Shown: positions 43,601 through 55,899 of the stretch, piece by piece
Layout of the letters: each line of letters begins with the position of its first letter
Numbering within the stretch: the first letter of the stretch is position 1
Origin: Ailurus styani
Taxonomy: Eukaryota; Chordata; Mammalia; Carnivora; Ailuridae
DNA length: 64,000 nucleotides
Assembly: GCA_002007465.1 (NCBI GenBank)
Contig: LNAC01000136.1
Coordinates: 2,958,284-3,022,283 of the forward strand
Direction of reading: 5' to 3'
Position numbers and translations under genes: made by a program
Notes under the pieces: model-generated
Seen by the model: the letters and a program-made list of their open reading frames with translations, nothing else
What the model was told of the DNA's origin: nothing
Databases searched by the model: none

Positions 43601-46600
43601 GTAGGGGCTGGGGCTTGGTGGGGGGCTGAGCTCTCCAGAGGGCGGGCGGCGTGAGGGGACAGGGGTCACCCCTTAAGCAGCCACTGCGCGCCCCGGGAGG
43701 AAACAGATTGTCCCCGTCTTGACTGGTGTTCATCAGGAAGCCCCAAAAGGCGAAAAGCGCGGGTCCCTGAGGCAGAAAGGACCCGGACTCCCAGGCTACC
43801 CAGGAAGGGCCCCCAGAGCCCTTGACCTCTCGCTTGGCAGCGTTTGGGGAGAGTCCTGTGGGCCGAAAGCACCTGGGTAAACGAGGGGGAAGACAGACGG
43901 TCGGGTGAGGTAGACGTGGGCTTGAACCTTCAGTGCCTGTCCTGTGTCAGAGGGAAGCAGGAGTGTGGGTCCCGACAGACTTGAGCTTTCTGGAGACTTT
44001 GACCGTGGACCGCGATAGGTCTGCTCAACGACAAATGGAGAACGGTGCAGCGCGCCTTCCTTGGCTTAACGGTGGTTTCTTCTAGAATTCGTGATAGATT
44101 TCTTTCTAAAGAGAGTGACCAGGGTGCTGGCCATCGGTTGGACGGCCTGTAGGCGTGGTAAGCACTTTCGGTAGAGAGGAAGCCCCCCCCCGCCCCCATC
44201 TTGGGAAAAGGCATTGAAGAACTCACAGTGTTAGAGCGGATCCTGTGAAAAAGGATTATTGTTGAAAATTAATTTGGACAGGGCGCCTGGGTGGCTCAGT
44301 GGGTTAAAGCCCCTGCTTTCGGCTCAGGTCATGATCTCAGCGTCCTGGGATCGAGGCCCGCATCCGGCTCCCTGCTCAGCAGGGAGCCTGCTTCCTCCTC
44401 TCCCTGTCTCTCTGCCTACTTGTGATCCTTCTCTCTGTGTCAAATAAATAAATAAAATCTTTTAAAAAAAAAAAGAAAATTAATTTGGACCCTAAAGTAA
44501 AGCGTATACTAGGATCATGGGTATGAGCGTTCTTAAAACGAGCCTGCCCCATCTCTGCACCTAAGATCTGATTCGTCTAGATCTGCGCCGTTCAATATGG
44601 CAGCCACTAACCTTGTGGGACAACTGAAAGCTTGAAATGTGACTCGTCCACATGGAGGTGTGCTGTAAGTGTAAAGTACACTCTAGATTTAGAAGATCTC
44701 AAGAATTTTTATATTGCCTACCCGTTGAAAGAACTTGCAGATACTGCATTGAATAAAATGTATGAAAATTTACCTGTTGTACTTTTTTAGCATGGCCACT
44801 AGAAAAATTTAAATTATGTTGGTGGCGGGCATTAATATATTTATTGGACAGGTTTGGTCTAGACTTAGGAATTCAGGCTGCTTTTTGGCGGTTTTGGGTT
44901 CACTTACCAGAAGCTTTGGGAATAGAAAGACCAAATGTAGGGCTCAATTCACCAAACTCTTCAAGCACTACATCATAGCATCCAACTCACGTTTTTCCAT
45001 TGTTTTAAGTCTCTTATGAAGAATTTACCAAATGCCTTGCTAGACAAAAAGTGAATTGAGGTTCCTTTGGCAGGACTTGGTGAAAAACCCAATAAAATGA
45101 GCATTTGATAGTTGGGAAAGAGATTTTTCTGTGGTTGTGAGAAATTACCTTTGGACAGTAACGAGCATTTCTGAATGAAATTCTAAATTGTAAATATTTC
45201 CATCCCCAGTTGTCTTGGAATTTAGAAAACATGAGGAGTTTATTTGGACTTTGGGTTGCTTTTAGATGTTCAAAATCTGCTTACTTAAAACCTAATGATA
45301 GCACTTATGTTTTGAAAACAGAATAATTAGAATTTATAGTTATATCTTGTGTGTTGCCAGTGGCAAACCTTAAAAAAAAAAAAAGCCAGAACGATAGTCA
45401 TCCAGACCTATTTGATACAGAGATAACTACTGTACACTTTGAAAACTTTTCCTCTTCAGACCATTTTGGTACCCCACCCATAAATAGGCTTGTCTTTTCT
45501 ACCAGAACATATTGACTGCAGTATGTCATGGTTTGATAAGAAGAAAATATGGAAATTGTAGGTAGGCCAAGGAAGGAGAATTTTTTAGTGGACTGACAGA
45601 CACCTTAGAATCTCTTAGACACACTGGTATCTTTCACAGCAGTGACTGCACCTGGCAGGTCTCTGCTTCCTAGTTGCTATAGGCCCATGGCAAGGACTAA
45701 ATTTGGCCATAGGCATACCTTCTTCACCAAGACAATCCCTCTTCTTTTCTTTTGGCAAAAGTCCAGGAAACCTTATGTTTCTTCCTTTTGTTGGTTTTGC
45801 TCATGAGCTTCTTGTCTTCTGCGATTTTAAGAGAGGAATATGTTTTCTCCAGCTCCCTTCTTTCCTGCCTCCAAAGATGGAGGTTTTTTGTTTTAAGGGA
45901 TTTACAGTGAATTACCAAGATGCAGAGTATAATGAAAGGATGGAGAAGTTAAAAAGGCTTTTCAATTAATGCAGTAAATGCCTCCCTGGTTCTTGGCACT
46001 CAGAATAGTCCCTACCTTCACCCTTGGGATCTCATTTAGGAAGTTTCTCAAATATGTGCTTTCTACATGGAGGATTCAGTTTAGGCAGAATAATGATACT
46101 TTTTCTGTCCTAGAACTCAGAATATTTTTTGAGTTGTCTCAGATTTTTGTTGTTGTTGCTGTTGGCTTTTTTCTGTTTTTGTTTTGTTTCGGTGTTTCTA
46201 ACCAGAGAACTGAACTAAAACCAGGTATTACTGAATTAAATATTTATGTTTTTTCGTGATGGTGTCACTTTATGCAGATTCATTGCTCTGTCGGTGCTGG
46301 CCCTGTTAGCTTAGCTATTTTTAATGGAAAGTAAGCAGAAATGTTTTTTTCAATTCCTAAGAAGAAAATAATGAATGATTCATGGGTTTCTTGGGATATA
46401 ATATCTAGCAGTATTGAGCAATTACAGTACTAATCCTTAATTTGAAAGAGTCCTGGGGGCACCTAGATGGCTCAGCTGGTTAAGCATCAGACTTGATTTT
46501 GGCTCAGGTTTGTAAGATCAAGGCCCAAGTTGGGTTCTCATGAAGCCTGCTTAAGATTCTCTCTCTCCCTCCCCTGCCCCCCCCCAAATAAATAAATAAA

Positions 46601-48912
46601 AATTTTGTTTTTGTTTTTGTTTTTTAAAGAGCCCTTCGTTTTACCAATGAGGAAATAGACTTAGATCACGGTCAGAGTTAGTGGGTGGGGGAGTTATCAT
46701 GCAAACCCAGGTCTATCTGGTGGCAAAGTTTGTGTTCTTAACCTACTAGGTTACACTGATGTCATTAAATCATCTTTTTTGGGCCCATGTTTAAAAGTAG
46801 GTAATTTGAACAGTAGATTTTTTCCAAAAGGTAGAGATATTGACCCTTGTTTTTTTTTTTTTTTTTAAACCTGAGGTTCTTTTTTATTTTAAGATTTTAT
46901 TTATTTATTTCACAGAGGGAGAGAGATCACAAGGAGGCAGAGAGGCAGGCAGAGAGAGAGAGGGGGAAGCAGGCTCCCCGCCGAGCAGGGAGCCCGACGC
47001 GGGCCCCGATCCCAGGACCCCGAGACCACGACCCGAGCCGAAAGCAGAGGCACCAACCCACTGAGCCACCCAGGCGCCCTTGACCCTTGTTTTTAACCCT
47101 GCTTGCTTATCAAAATGAATTGGGGGGGAATCATTTGAATTACTGCATTTTTTTATCCCAGCGTTAAAGAAATTCCAAAGACACTTTTAATTCTCTAACC
47201 CTTAGTGTCTAAGGCACTCGGTGTACTTCCTACTGAGATTTCCTAATGGGCTTGTGTGGTCCAGTAAAGTAACCGGCAGCATATGGCTATCGAGCATTAA
47301 AATATGGCCAGTCTGAATAGTGCTGAAACTGTAAAATACTTGCCAGATTGTGAAAACTTAGTATGACAAAAAGAATGTAAAATATCTCATTAATTTTTTA
47401 AAATATTGACTACATGTTGAAGTGATAATATTTTAGATATATCAGGTCAAATATAGTATTGTTAAGAGTAATTCCATCTGTTTCTTTTTTACTTTTTAAA
47501 AGTACATACTTGGCTTTCATTATTTCTGTTGGATAGTGGTGTTACAGCAAGTATGAGACTAAAGTGAAAACGTAACCATGTAGTATAGATATATAAATAC
47601 TCATCTGGGTAGGGTGTTAACCTTCAGACTGGTCACCTTGGAATCCTTTATATAATTCCAGTGCTGCTTCCTTGCACAAAGTTTTTTCGGGATGCTTTTG
47701 AAATTCTTTGCCAGTTTTGAACTTCATTGGAACATCAGCTTCACTTCATAATAACTTGAAACATTATTATAGCCATTCTGAGTAATCTGTTGAATTTTAA
47801 AGGGGCCAGTACTCGGATTTATCAGTGTTAGTATGCTGATTTAAAAGTTCTGCCATCTACCAAATCTTTTTTTTTTTTTAAGATTTTGTTTATTTATTTG
47901 ACAGAGAGAGACACAGCGAGAGAGGGAACAGAAACAGGGAGAGTGAGAGAGGGAGAAGCAGGCTTCCCGCTGAGCAGGGAGCCCGATGCAGGGCTCGATC
48001 CCAGGACCCTGGGATCTTGACCTGAGGTGAAGGCAGACGCTTAACGACTGAGCCACCCAGGTGCCCCCAAATCTTATATCTTTAATAAAATAATCCATTT
48101 AAGATTTTCTTGCTATTTAGCATGTTTATAGCCTAAATGTTTTTTGATAAGATGTCAAAATATTTTAGCCTATGTAAAATCAGCCCCTTAAATGCCAAAC
48201 CTCAGGGGAAAGACCAAAAATAAGTTTTAAGGTATGTGTGTATTTCTTAAATTGTTTTCCTCACTGAAAGGTAAAAAAAAATAAAGACCATTTTCCAGCA
48301 TTTTCTTTGGTTGAAAAATAGAAGAAAATTATCAAGAAGAGAAGCTCTTGGAAGAAATTCTTTTAAATTTAAACTACTAAAAATATTTTCACAAATCTGT
48401 GAATATGAAAATGCACAGATTTGACTGAGTCCATGAAGCACTTTGATTAGGCAGAATTTAAAGATATTTATTGAAAATGCAAAATAAGGGACGCCTGGGT
48501 GGTGGCTCAGTGGGTTAAGCCTCTGCCTTCAGCTCAGGTCTCTGCCTGCCACTCTGCCAGCTTGTGCTCTCTCCCTCTCTGACAAATAAAGAAAATCTTA
48601 AAAAAAAGAAAAGAAAAGAAAATGCAAAATAAAAGACCACAAAATCTTAATGTAAGTTTGCTTTTAAAACCAGAAAATTTGTTGCCTAAAAAAAAAAAAA
48701 AGTAACTTTCTGTAAGCTGTTGATACACTTTCATCTTTCTTTTCTCCTTAAAGCTCAATGAAGAATTTTGGCAATATAACTCCTTCCAGTACTGGAGGAA
48801 TCCTTTACCACCTATTGATCTGGCAGACATCGAAGACGTAATTGAAGATAACCCGCCAGAAGCAACACTTCCGGGCAAGAATGAAGTGGTTGAGATTGAC
48901 ATGGAGTCCTGA
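43256..48912 (+). CDS. C9orf40: C9orf40 orthologue, N-terminus lost in an assembly gap
   Basis: The two coding segments are 43256-43600 (115 residues, phase 0 donor CAG|gtaggg) and 48754-48912 (52 residues plus TGA, acceptor ccttaaag). The resulting 167 residues match the uncharacterised vertebrate protein C9orf40, about 194 residues long in human as I recall. Visible are a proline run, PPPPLWIPPPG; two basic patches, RKRK and SKRR, that could act as nuclear-localisation signals; a long low-complexity Pro/Gly/Arg middle; and a conserved acidic tail, EEFWQYNSFQYWRNPLPP followed by IDLADIED and ending DMES. No biochemical function is known to me. The start codon is missing because 21 Ns (43235-43255) replace the N-terminal coding sequence. 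The upstream frame stays open but does not look like this protein. Position after CARNMT1 on the same strand fits human 9q21.13. Confidence 0.9.
44280..44474 (+). mobile_element. Young Can-SINE in C9orf40 intron
   Basis: Perfect 16-bp duplication gaaaattaatttggac (44264-44279, 44475-44490). Confidence 0.96.
44583..44855 (-). mobile_element. hAT-Charlie-type element, antisense to the copy at 9469
   Basis: 'ttcaatatggcagccactaa' and 'tttattggacagg' ends, and 'gtgtaaagtacactctaga' inside, mirror the family at 9469-9765. Confidence 0.65.
46455..46625 (+). mobile_element. Older Can-SINE
   Basis: 'gcacctagatggctcagctg' head, (aaat)n tail. Loose duplication aaagagtcct / aaagagccct. Body diverged. 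Confidence 0.85.
46632..46765 (-). repeat. MIR, antisense
   Basis: 'ttttaccaatgaggaaatag' and 'caaacccaggtctatctgg' follow reverse MIR. Confidence 0.6.
46856..47079 (-). mobile_element. Can-SINE with a short foreign piece in its tail
   Basis: Duplication ttgacccttgttttt (from 46840 and from 47080). Between the T-run and the normal 'aagattttatttattta' lies 'aaacctgaggttc', which the family lacks. Confidence 0.92.
47276..47541 (-). mobile_element. hAT-Charlie-type element, third copy, eroded
   Basis: 'taaaatatctcattaatttt' and 'tttctgttggatagtggtg' mirror the 9469 copy. The left end is degraded. Confidence 0.6.
47869..48066 (-). mobile_element. Can-SINE
   Basis: Duplication ccaaatctt (47860-47868, 48067-48075). 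Confidence 0.94.
48488..48617 (+). mobile_element. Internally deleted Can-SINE near C9orf40 exon 2
   Basis: Perfect 15-bp duplication gaaaatgcaaaataa (48473-48487, 48618-48632). The head jumps from 'agctcaggt' to 'ctctgcctgccactctgcc', so about 70 bp of the body is absent. Confidence 0.93.
48754..48912 (+). CDS. C9orf40: C9orf40 exon 2 (conserved C-terminus and stop)
   Basis: It encodes LNEEFWQYNSFQYWRNPLPP, IDLADIEDVIEDNPPEATLP and GKNEVVEIDMES, with TGA at 48910-48912. This tail is the most conserved part of the protein. A truncated Can-SINE ends 136 bp before the acceptor. Confidence 0.93.
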   Translation, partial: LNEEFWQYNSFQYWRNPLPPIDLADIEDVIEDNPPEATLPGKNEVVEIDMES

Positions 48913-49338
48913 CAGAAGGAGCTGAAGAATAGGTTTTTCTGAATTTGAGGAGACATCTCTTAAATTAATTCACGTATTGTTAAGGAGAAAAGTTATTTTC
49001 CATACTTGATGTGACACCATTCCCAAACCTGAAAAATGAGGAAAAATTGTTTGCAAGATAAATGCCTACAGTCACTACTGAAACTCCCAAAGGGGTTTGT
49101 CAAAGATATAGTGCAGTTATAGCAGAAGTATTTTATATATGTTCTCTTAAAGAAAAATTTATGTTTAGACTCGAAATTTGAAAATACCGATCTTATAAAA
49201 AGGAATTCTGACAGTTTTAGAAGTAGGTGGGGAACACAAATATTCCTCTTCTCTGTACCAAAAAGTTAATTTGTGGTACATGAAATGAATATTGTTTTAT
49301 AATAACTCTTATTAATAAAATGCTTTCTAGTACATTGT
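48913..49338 (+). other. C9orf40: C9orf40 3'UTR with poly(A) signal
   Basis: AT-rich sequence after the stop. AATAAA is at 49314-49319, followed by a T/GT-rich stretch, so cleavage is expected near 49338. No repeat is recognised in the interval. Confidence 0.75.
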
Positions 49339-50220
49339 ATTGACTCTTCTTAGTTGAATAGATAACCGACTTAAACATCTATGCAAACTTAAAATGAGGG
49401 GGATTCTTAAAGGTGGTATAGTTTTAAGAAAACTTTCTAAATGTAAAGTAGTGAGAATTTCAATTTGGGTAGCATGTTTGCATAGCTTCCAGTGTTTGAT
49501 ATTTGTTTAACTCTACTTTGGGAAATCATAAATGGATAAAGAACACTGAGAAGCAAATAGGTGCATTCCTCCCCCTTTTCCTAGGTAAGAAGAAAGAAAT
49601 TTAGTTGCTTTTTAATTTCTTGGTTTTGAATTGTTTCGAGGGCATGGTTTTTATTGCTTATTACTTTAGACTTGTTCTCAACACAGTAAACACTTCAGAA
49701 ATCCTTGCCCTAGTCCCCGCTGGAGAGATTCCCATTTAATTGAGATGGGCCTTGGGTATAGCTATTTTTTAAAGCACCAGTCCCTCTTTTCCCCAATCCT
49801 AATGTGTGGACAACTTTGAGAACCACTAGACTAATGGTAGTTTCTCCTGTTTAAAGGAGATAACTAATTTGAGATGAAGCAACTCCTCTTAATTAGCTTT
49901 GTTTTTATTTCGTTCTTTCAGTGGCTTTGTTACAAGTAAGTTGTTGTGTTATTACTATTTCCTTGTTAAAAAATAAACAGTTTGTGTTTGAGTTGAATAT
50001 CAATGGCTAAGTTAACTAACTTTTGTACTACATCTAGAATGTTAGATTTGTAACTGAGTAACTTGCCCCTGCATACTTTTTGTTGTTAATGACAGTAGAT
50101 CCAAAATTCAGAAAGGGTGATAAATGCCAATGAGAGAGAGAGAGAGAGAGAAAAAAAAACACCCCAATGTTTTGTATATACCTGTAGGATTTAAGTATGG
50201 GTTGACATTAATGAGAATAT
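49339..50220. other. Unassigned intergenic sequence
   Basis: AT-rich, with an (AG)n tract near 50132-50150. Nothing recognised. Confidence 0.6.
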
Positions 50221-50224
50221 TACG

Positions 50225-50400
50225 TGTACTGTGGTTAAGGATTAAGGCTTTGGTGTCAGACATGATTCAAAGGCTTGTACTGCCACTTTCTACCTATGTA
50301 ACATTAAGCAGGTTATTTTTCATCATTGAGCCCCAGGTTCCTTAATTGTAAAATGAGAAACAATAAATAGTATCTACCTCAGAGAGGCTATGTTTATTGT
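50225..50400 (+). repeat. MIR, sense
   Basis: 'gtactgtggttaaggatta', 'ctgccactttctacctatg' and 'taattgtaaaatgagaaac' follow MIR. A related stretch may continue to about 50470. Confidence 0.75.
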
Positions 50401-51019
50401 CAAGCAATGTACTAAGTACTTTACTTGCATCTTGTTTAATTCTCATAATAACCTTATTGTAGGTTAAAAAAAAAAAGAATAACCATGCTTTTTGTATTTA
50501 TACTTCTGCATTAAGTTGCCACTAGAAATTTCAGGATAAGAATTGGAATTGAAATAGCAATGATGGCAAGCAAATGGGGGAAGCATTTAAATTGCTGTGG
50601 AAAGTAAAGAAAATGGTAAACTTTCTAACTCCCTTCTGTTTGACCTGAGGGTAGGAAGGGGTCCATTTTTGTTCAGTGCTCTTCCTACTGCCCAGAACAG
50701 TGCCTGTCACATAGTAGATAGTCAATAAAAATTGCATAAGCAAATTAATAAGTGTTCTTCTCTATTGATGGGAAGGTAATGGCAACCATTTTCTAGGAAC
50801 ATATCACAAAGCTAGGCATTTTACCAAAGATGTGCATATAAAAGATGTGTCACAGAGATCAAATAATAAAACATTGGAAATAGTAAAACACTGGAAACAA
50901 TAATGTAAAAACTAAGACATATCCACCTATTGAACTATAGGAGGTGGTCATTTAACGAGAAATTCCATAGGATACTACATTGCAGGTGAGTGAATAGGAG
51001 ACTCAGAGTAGCTCAGACG

Positions 51020-51115
51020 GGTTCCTGGCTGGTTCAGTTGGTAGAGCTATGCAGCTCTTGATCTCAGGGTTGTGAGTTCAAGCCCCATCATCAGTGTTAA
51101 AGCTTACTCGGAAAA
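51020..51115 (+). mobile_element. Old tRNA-Lys-type Can-SINE (SINEC1-like)
   Basis: 'ggttcctggctggttcagtt', 'ggtagagctatgcagctctt' and 'gttgtgagttcaagccccat' show a tRNA-like A and B box. It is a SINE body, not a functional tRNA. Confidence 0.75.
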
Positions 51116-51355
51116 AAAAACAACAACACAAAAACTCAATTTTTTTGAGCATTATGTGTCAAATAGCATACAAAACTGTAAGGTAAAGATTCAGGGAAAA
51201 TATTTGCTATCGATATGTTGAAGGCTGAACATTTTTGTATAGGTGTATATATAGTTTAAACATTTGAATAAGTTTAATATGTAGACTGAATATGTAAAGA
51301 TGTATACATATGTATACACACATTTGTGGGGATGGGTGGGTATGTGTATATATGC

Positions 51356-51384
<29 letters not shown>
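51356..51384. repeat. (AT)n microsatellite
   Basis: An uninterrupted AT run bounded by 'gc' and 'acacatac'. Confidence 0.95.
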
Positions 51385-51388
<4 letters not shown>

Positions 51389-51639
51389 CTGTGATTTGAA
51401 ATAACCATCCTTTTACTAATAATTTTAGAAAAAAATTATTAGTAAGTAAACCTCAAGATAATTTGGCAAAATTGTTTGGTGGATAAATTAAGATGGAAAT
51501 TTAAAAGAATTTTTTAAAGTTGTATACACTTCATCCAGATTCCCTAATAGAGTATCTTACATTAGGACAGTACAATTATAGAAATGAGAAAATTAATGTT
51601 AATATATTTCTATAATGCTATTATCAGGACATAGAAAGG

Positions 51640-52440
51640 GTGACTTCAGGCAACTCTTAAAGGATATGTTAAAAAATGTACAAAATATATAGACTTTTCA
51701 GATCTTACTGCCATCTCACGAACATCCTTTTTCTGACCCCAGGATTCAATCCAGGGTCATATTTTATGTTTAGTTGTAGTATCTCCTCAGTCTCCTATAT
51801 ATCAGTTCCTTGTAATTTATTTGCCTTTCATGACCTTAGTATTTTTTGTAGAGTACTGATCAGTTATTTCATAGGGTAGCCCTCAATTTTGGTTTGTCTG
51901 ATGTTTCTCAGAATTAGGCATTTTTGATAAGAACTCCATAGAAGCGATGTATCCTTGGCGCATCACACCAGAAGGCACTGGATGTCAACTTGTCTTGTCA
52001 TTGGTGATTGTAAGTTCAATTACTTGGTTAACATGATGTTGGCCAGGTTTCTCTATTATAAAGTTAATATTTTCTCCTACATAATAATTATCTTCTGGAA
52101 GATACTTTGAGACTATGTAAATATCCCATTTCTCATCATATTCTGCCCATGAATTTTAGGATATGTTGATTCTTACATGAAATATTTATTTATTGCTCTG
52201 GCATATGTCAAATGGTAACTCTATTTCCATTATCCTTCCTACATCTATTAATTGGAATTCTGTAAAACAAGAGCTTTCCTTTCACCCCATTTTTTATTTA
52301 GTGATTTATAACAGTATAGATTAACAGGCATATATTTTATTCTATGAATTACAACGTGTTGTCATTATTTTGTTGTACAAATAATTGCAACAGATTTAGC
52401 CATTGGGAGCCCCTTTGAGTTGGCCCTTGTACCCTTCCTC
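51640..52440 (-). repeat. Old L1M 3' region, antisense
   Basis: 'tttggtttgtctgatgtttc', 'agatactttgagactatg' and 'agccattgggagcccctt' follow reverse L1M. Diverged. Confidence 0.6.
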
Positions 52441-52514
52441 TTTTTCTAACATGTTATTTATTGTGTGAATACTGGTTAACATTGGCAATGCACTTTCACA
52501 TTTACAAGGTTAAT

Positions 52515-52690
52515 GGGTGGAAATCGTGCCACCTGTGCAACGCTGTGATTTTTTTACTGAACACTTAGAACCTTGGCATCCTCTTCAGAGAATGGGGACA
52601 CTAATAACCATCTCAGAGGAGCAAAGTGGGGATAAAATGATGTGATGGCTGTGTAGAACTCCAAGTGGGCACTAAATATATATATCTCTT
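52515..52690 (+). repeat. MIR-like, sense
   Basis: 'cagagaatggggacactaat' and 'gtgggcactaaatata' fit the MIR 3' half. Weak. Confidence 0.45.
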
Positions 52691-52904
52691 CCTTGTAGTA
52701 CATGAAATGCACATTTTTGCCATCTTCCTGATAGATAGGTAGATAGGAAGACTATTAGTGATCTCTGACAATACCTGAAACTGAGGCAAATGTTAAGATT
52801 ACTTTTAAAGAATTTCAGTGATTATCTGGAGTCCACAAGCGTAAATGGTAGTGTTCTAGCAATTTCTATTTATTGGTTGCTGCATCTTGTCTTTTTGATA
52901 CAAC

Positions 52905-53453
52905 CCTGTGGTAGAAAGAATTCTAAAATGGGCTCCAAGATTGCCAGAGCACAGTGTATCATCCAGTCATTTGATCAAACACTGATTAAGGTACTACTGT
53001 GAGAAATCCTGCAGATGTGATTAAAGTCCCAAGCCAGTTGATCATAAGATGGAATGATCCATATGGGTATGACTTAATCACATGAGCCCTTTAAATATGG
53101 TAGTGAGCTCAGAGACAGAAGGAGTCAGTGCAAAATGTGAAAGGGATTCCATATAAAAGCATTTCTGGCTTCGAAGATGAAGCAAGCCATGTGACAAGAA
53201 CCTGAGAAGAGTCTCCAGAGGCTGAGAGTGAGCCCTGGCAGCCAGCCAGCAAGGAACCAGGGACCTCAGTTCTACAGCCTCAAGAATCTGAATTTAACCA
53301 ACAACTTGAATGAACACGGAAGTGGATTCTTCCCTGGAGCCTTCAGAAAGGAACACAGCCTGGCTGGCGCCTTGATTTCAGCTCTGTGGCATTCAAACAG
53401 AGAACCTTGCCTGTCAAGTGGGACTTCTGACCTCCTGGACTAAACTAATTGGG

Positions 53454-53488
<35 letters not shown>

Positions 53489-53535
53489 AAGCTGCTAAAT
53501 TTGTGGTAATTTGTTATGTGGCAATAGAAAAGTTA
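52905..53535 (+). mobile_element. MLT1-type LTR (ERVL-MaLR), with a (GT)n tract
   Basis: 'agatgtgattaaagtcccaa', 'tcttccctggagccttcaga', 'ggacttctgacctcctgga' and 'tttgtggtaatttgttatgt' run in MLT1 order. A G-run and (TG)n (53451-53485) has grown near the polyadenylation region. Non-coding. Confidence 0.85.
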
Positions 53536-53539
53536 CATA

Positions 53540-55407
53540 GACTCTCATTTTTATGACTTCTATACCTTTCACACAGATGTTTTGGCACAAACATTTCTGT
53601 TGTAGTATCTCCACTCCAGTCTTAGAATCATTTCTCCAAACAGCCCTGGTTCTTTTACTGAGAATGGTACTTAGAAATGAAGATCTGGGTGCAAGATCTA
53701 ACTCATTGTACTGAGTATCACTGCTTCAAGATCCTCTCAGCTGACAGAACTACAAAATATATGTGTATACAACTATATGTATTTCTTCATCTATCAGTAT
53801 ACTTGTGTCTATATTTGTATGTATACTTAAAAAAAAATGAGTTCATACTGATACTTCCAATTCCAGTCCAACACCACAGTGTTAATTATAAATTCCCTTA
53901 TTTTTAATTCCTTTGCAAATTAGACCTCATATCCTTCCTTCCTCCCTTCCTTCCTCCCTTCCTTCCTCCCTCCCTTCCTTCCTTCCTTCCTTCCCTCCTC
54001 CTTTATTTCCTCAACCCTCAAATACACATAACACAGTTTAGAAACTGCTAACCTATACTACTATTCCAAACAGGACTGCTATTGGAGTAGAATATCTGTA
54101 TATACTTCTTTTGTATTTAGCTTTTGGATAGTCAATTAACATTGTTTTCTGAAGTTACTTAGGTTGGTTCTTTTCCTTCCTTCCCTTCAGAGTGGTTATG
54201 TTATTGTAATACAGTTGGATTCATTTGTTTCTTTTTCTATATCAGTTTTGATTCCCCATCTATGTTTTTTTTAAAGTCCTTAAAACATTCACATGGTTCT
54301 GTGAGTCAGAACAATACAAAAATGTATAATCAGATACTTGTCACTCACCCTAACTCTTCTCCCCCATTTTCATTCCCCTGTTTTTCCTACTTTGTTCCCC
54401 TTACCCGTCCTTGCCATAAATAAACAATTTCATTAGTTTTTGGTTTGTTTTACTGTTTTTCTTTTGCACTAATGGGCTGATACACTTATAATTTCTTCTT
54501 TATATATTTATGACTCATACAAATTTATAATAAAACTATATTTCTAATAACTGGGTAATAGAAAAATAGTTTATAAAAGAAAATGTATACATGAGCAGAA
54601 AAAATAACCATTTCTGTTTAATTATGGTCTCAAATTTTAAACAAGGATCTATTTTTCTATATAAATTGGCAAAATTTCACGTAACACTTTATTTTTAGTA
54701 AAGCCTTTCTGAAAAGCAGCTTGGTAATATGCTTTAAGAGCCTTATCATAATCTTTGAACTAGTTTTCTGTCTGTATCTAAAAATATATCTTAAATAGTC
54801 AGAAAATGATGCAAATTTATATATCACTGTAATAGTAAAATATTAGAAATAAATAGCTTAAGAGACTTGATGGATAATTAAAATATGCATGCTAGACTAT
54901 AATGAGCTCATAAGTTGGTGTTATTAAGAGTTTTAATGATAAACAGAAGTGCTTAAAAATAAGAAAAATATTAGGACTTTCAGAGCTGATCAAACTCTCT
55001 CTTCAACTAATTACAACTAAAAGCCCAACTAAAATACACTTGTGGTCACTGGAAACTAAATGAAGGCATTACTGGACAGAGAATGGAAGTCAAACTTAGC
55101 AAAGCAACTCATATGGAGTAAAGTTTTACGGTTTTGTTTTTCACTCTCCCAGCTTTGAAGCAAGAGTGACTACCCAGTAGAACTGCAGTGGCCAGCGTGT
55201 GCCGCCTAAACTCTGAGAGAAACCTGTCTTTTTGGCCAGAAGACCAGGACAGGGAGCGCCTTTGAGCAAGACTGGAGGAATTCTGGGAATGAGAGATCTG
55301 GGTAAGTGATCCCATAATTCTGTATATAAACTGGTACTAGTCCTGAACTCATTCCTTTTCTTTTTTTAAGTAGCCTGTAACTGAGCTAGCCAGGTTCCAT
55401 AATCCCG

Positions 55408-55410
<3 letters not shown>
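53540..55410. other. Intergenic, mostly unassigned with L1M-like pieces
   Basis: 54640-54960 resembles sense L1M ('tggataattaaaatatgcat'). Other parts have no clear identity. No gene seen. Confidence 0.4.
53936..54002. repeat. (CCTT/CCCT)n pyrimidine tract
   Basis: Imperfect TTCC/TCCC tandem repeats of about 65 bp, a pure polypyrimidine strand. Confidence 0.95.
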
Positions 55411-55411
<1 letters not shown>

Positions 55412-55457
<46 letters not shown>

Positions 55458-55653
55458 NTTTTTTTGGTAAGATTTTATTTACTTGACAGAGACAAGTGAG
55501 AGAACACAAACAGGCAAGCAGGGGGAGTGGGAGAGGGAGAAGAAGGCTTCCTGCGGAGCAGGGAGCCTGACATGGGGCTTGATCCCAGGACCCTGGGGAT
55601 CATGACCAGAGCTGAAGGCAGATGCTTAATGACGGAGCCACCCAGGTGTCCCC
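55412..55653 (-). mobile_element. Can-SINE with a very long T-run and an N
   Basis: About 54 T before 'ggtaagattttatttacttg', with N at 55458. The true tail length is unknown. No clear duplication. Confidence 0.92.
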
Positions 55654-55899
55654 AGCTCATTCTTGAGGGACACATGCATGGGACAGATTGAGAGCTATGT
55701 AGCAAAGACTTTGAGAACTAAAATAAAATATAAACCTATGCTCAAATCCCTTACTAATGTCTGAGTGATGCATGTATGGGGCAGGCCTGCAGTGATATAG
55801 CCAAGAATTTGAAAACTTGGGCCTTAGAACCATGCCCATGGAAGAAGAGACAGTACTTATGGTACAAAGCTAAGAGTTGAGTAGGGGAAAAAAAAAAAA

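Larger units (their letters stand above)
42780..43660 (+). promoter_or_regulatory. C9orf40: CpG-island promoter of C9orf40
   Basis: A sharp rise in GC and CpG begins at about 42780 and runs through exon 1. GC-box/Sp1-like repeats (ccccgccccgccccc) lie at 42796-42810 and an ETS-type ACTTCCGG at 42901-42908. I see no TATA box at a convincing distance. This is the typical form of a housekeeping-type promoter. The transcription start cannot be placed from sequence alone. Confidence 0.8.
43601..48753 (+). other. C9orf40: C9orf40 intron 1
   Basis: A GT...AG intron of about 5.15 kb holding six Can-SINEs, two hAT-type elements and one MIR, each listed separately. About 43660-44260, 44860-46450, 47100-47270, 47545-47860 and 48080-48470 contain nothing I can name. 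Confidence 0.8.

Noticed and set aside
42762..43733. Long minus-strand frames (91-160 residues) over the CpG island
   Set aside because: Extreme GC removes stop codons. The plus strand carries the recognised C9orf40 exon, and the minus frames match nothing.
51020..51115. tRNA gene (A and B box-like)
   Set aside because: The body continues as a tRNA-derived SINE, and the acceptor and anticodon stems do not fit a working tRNA.
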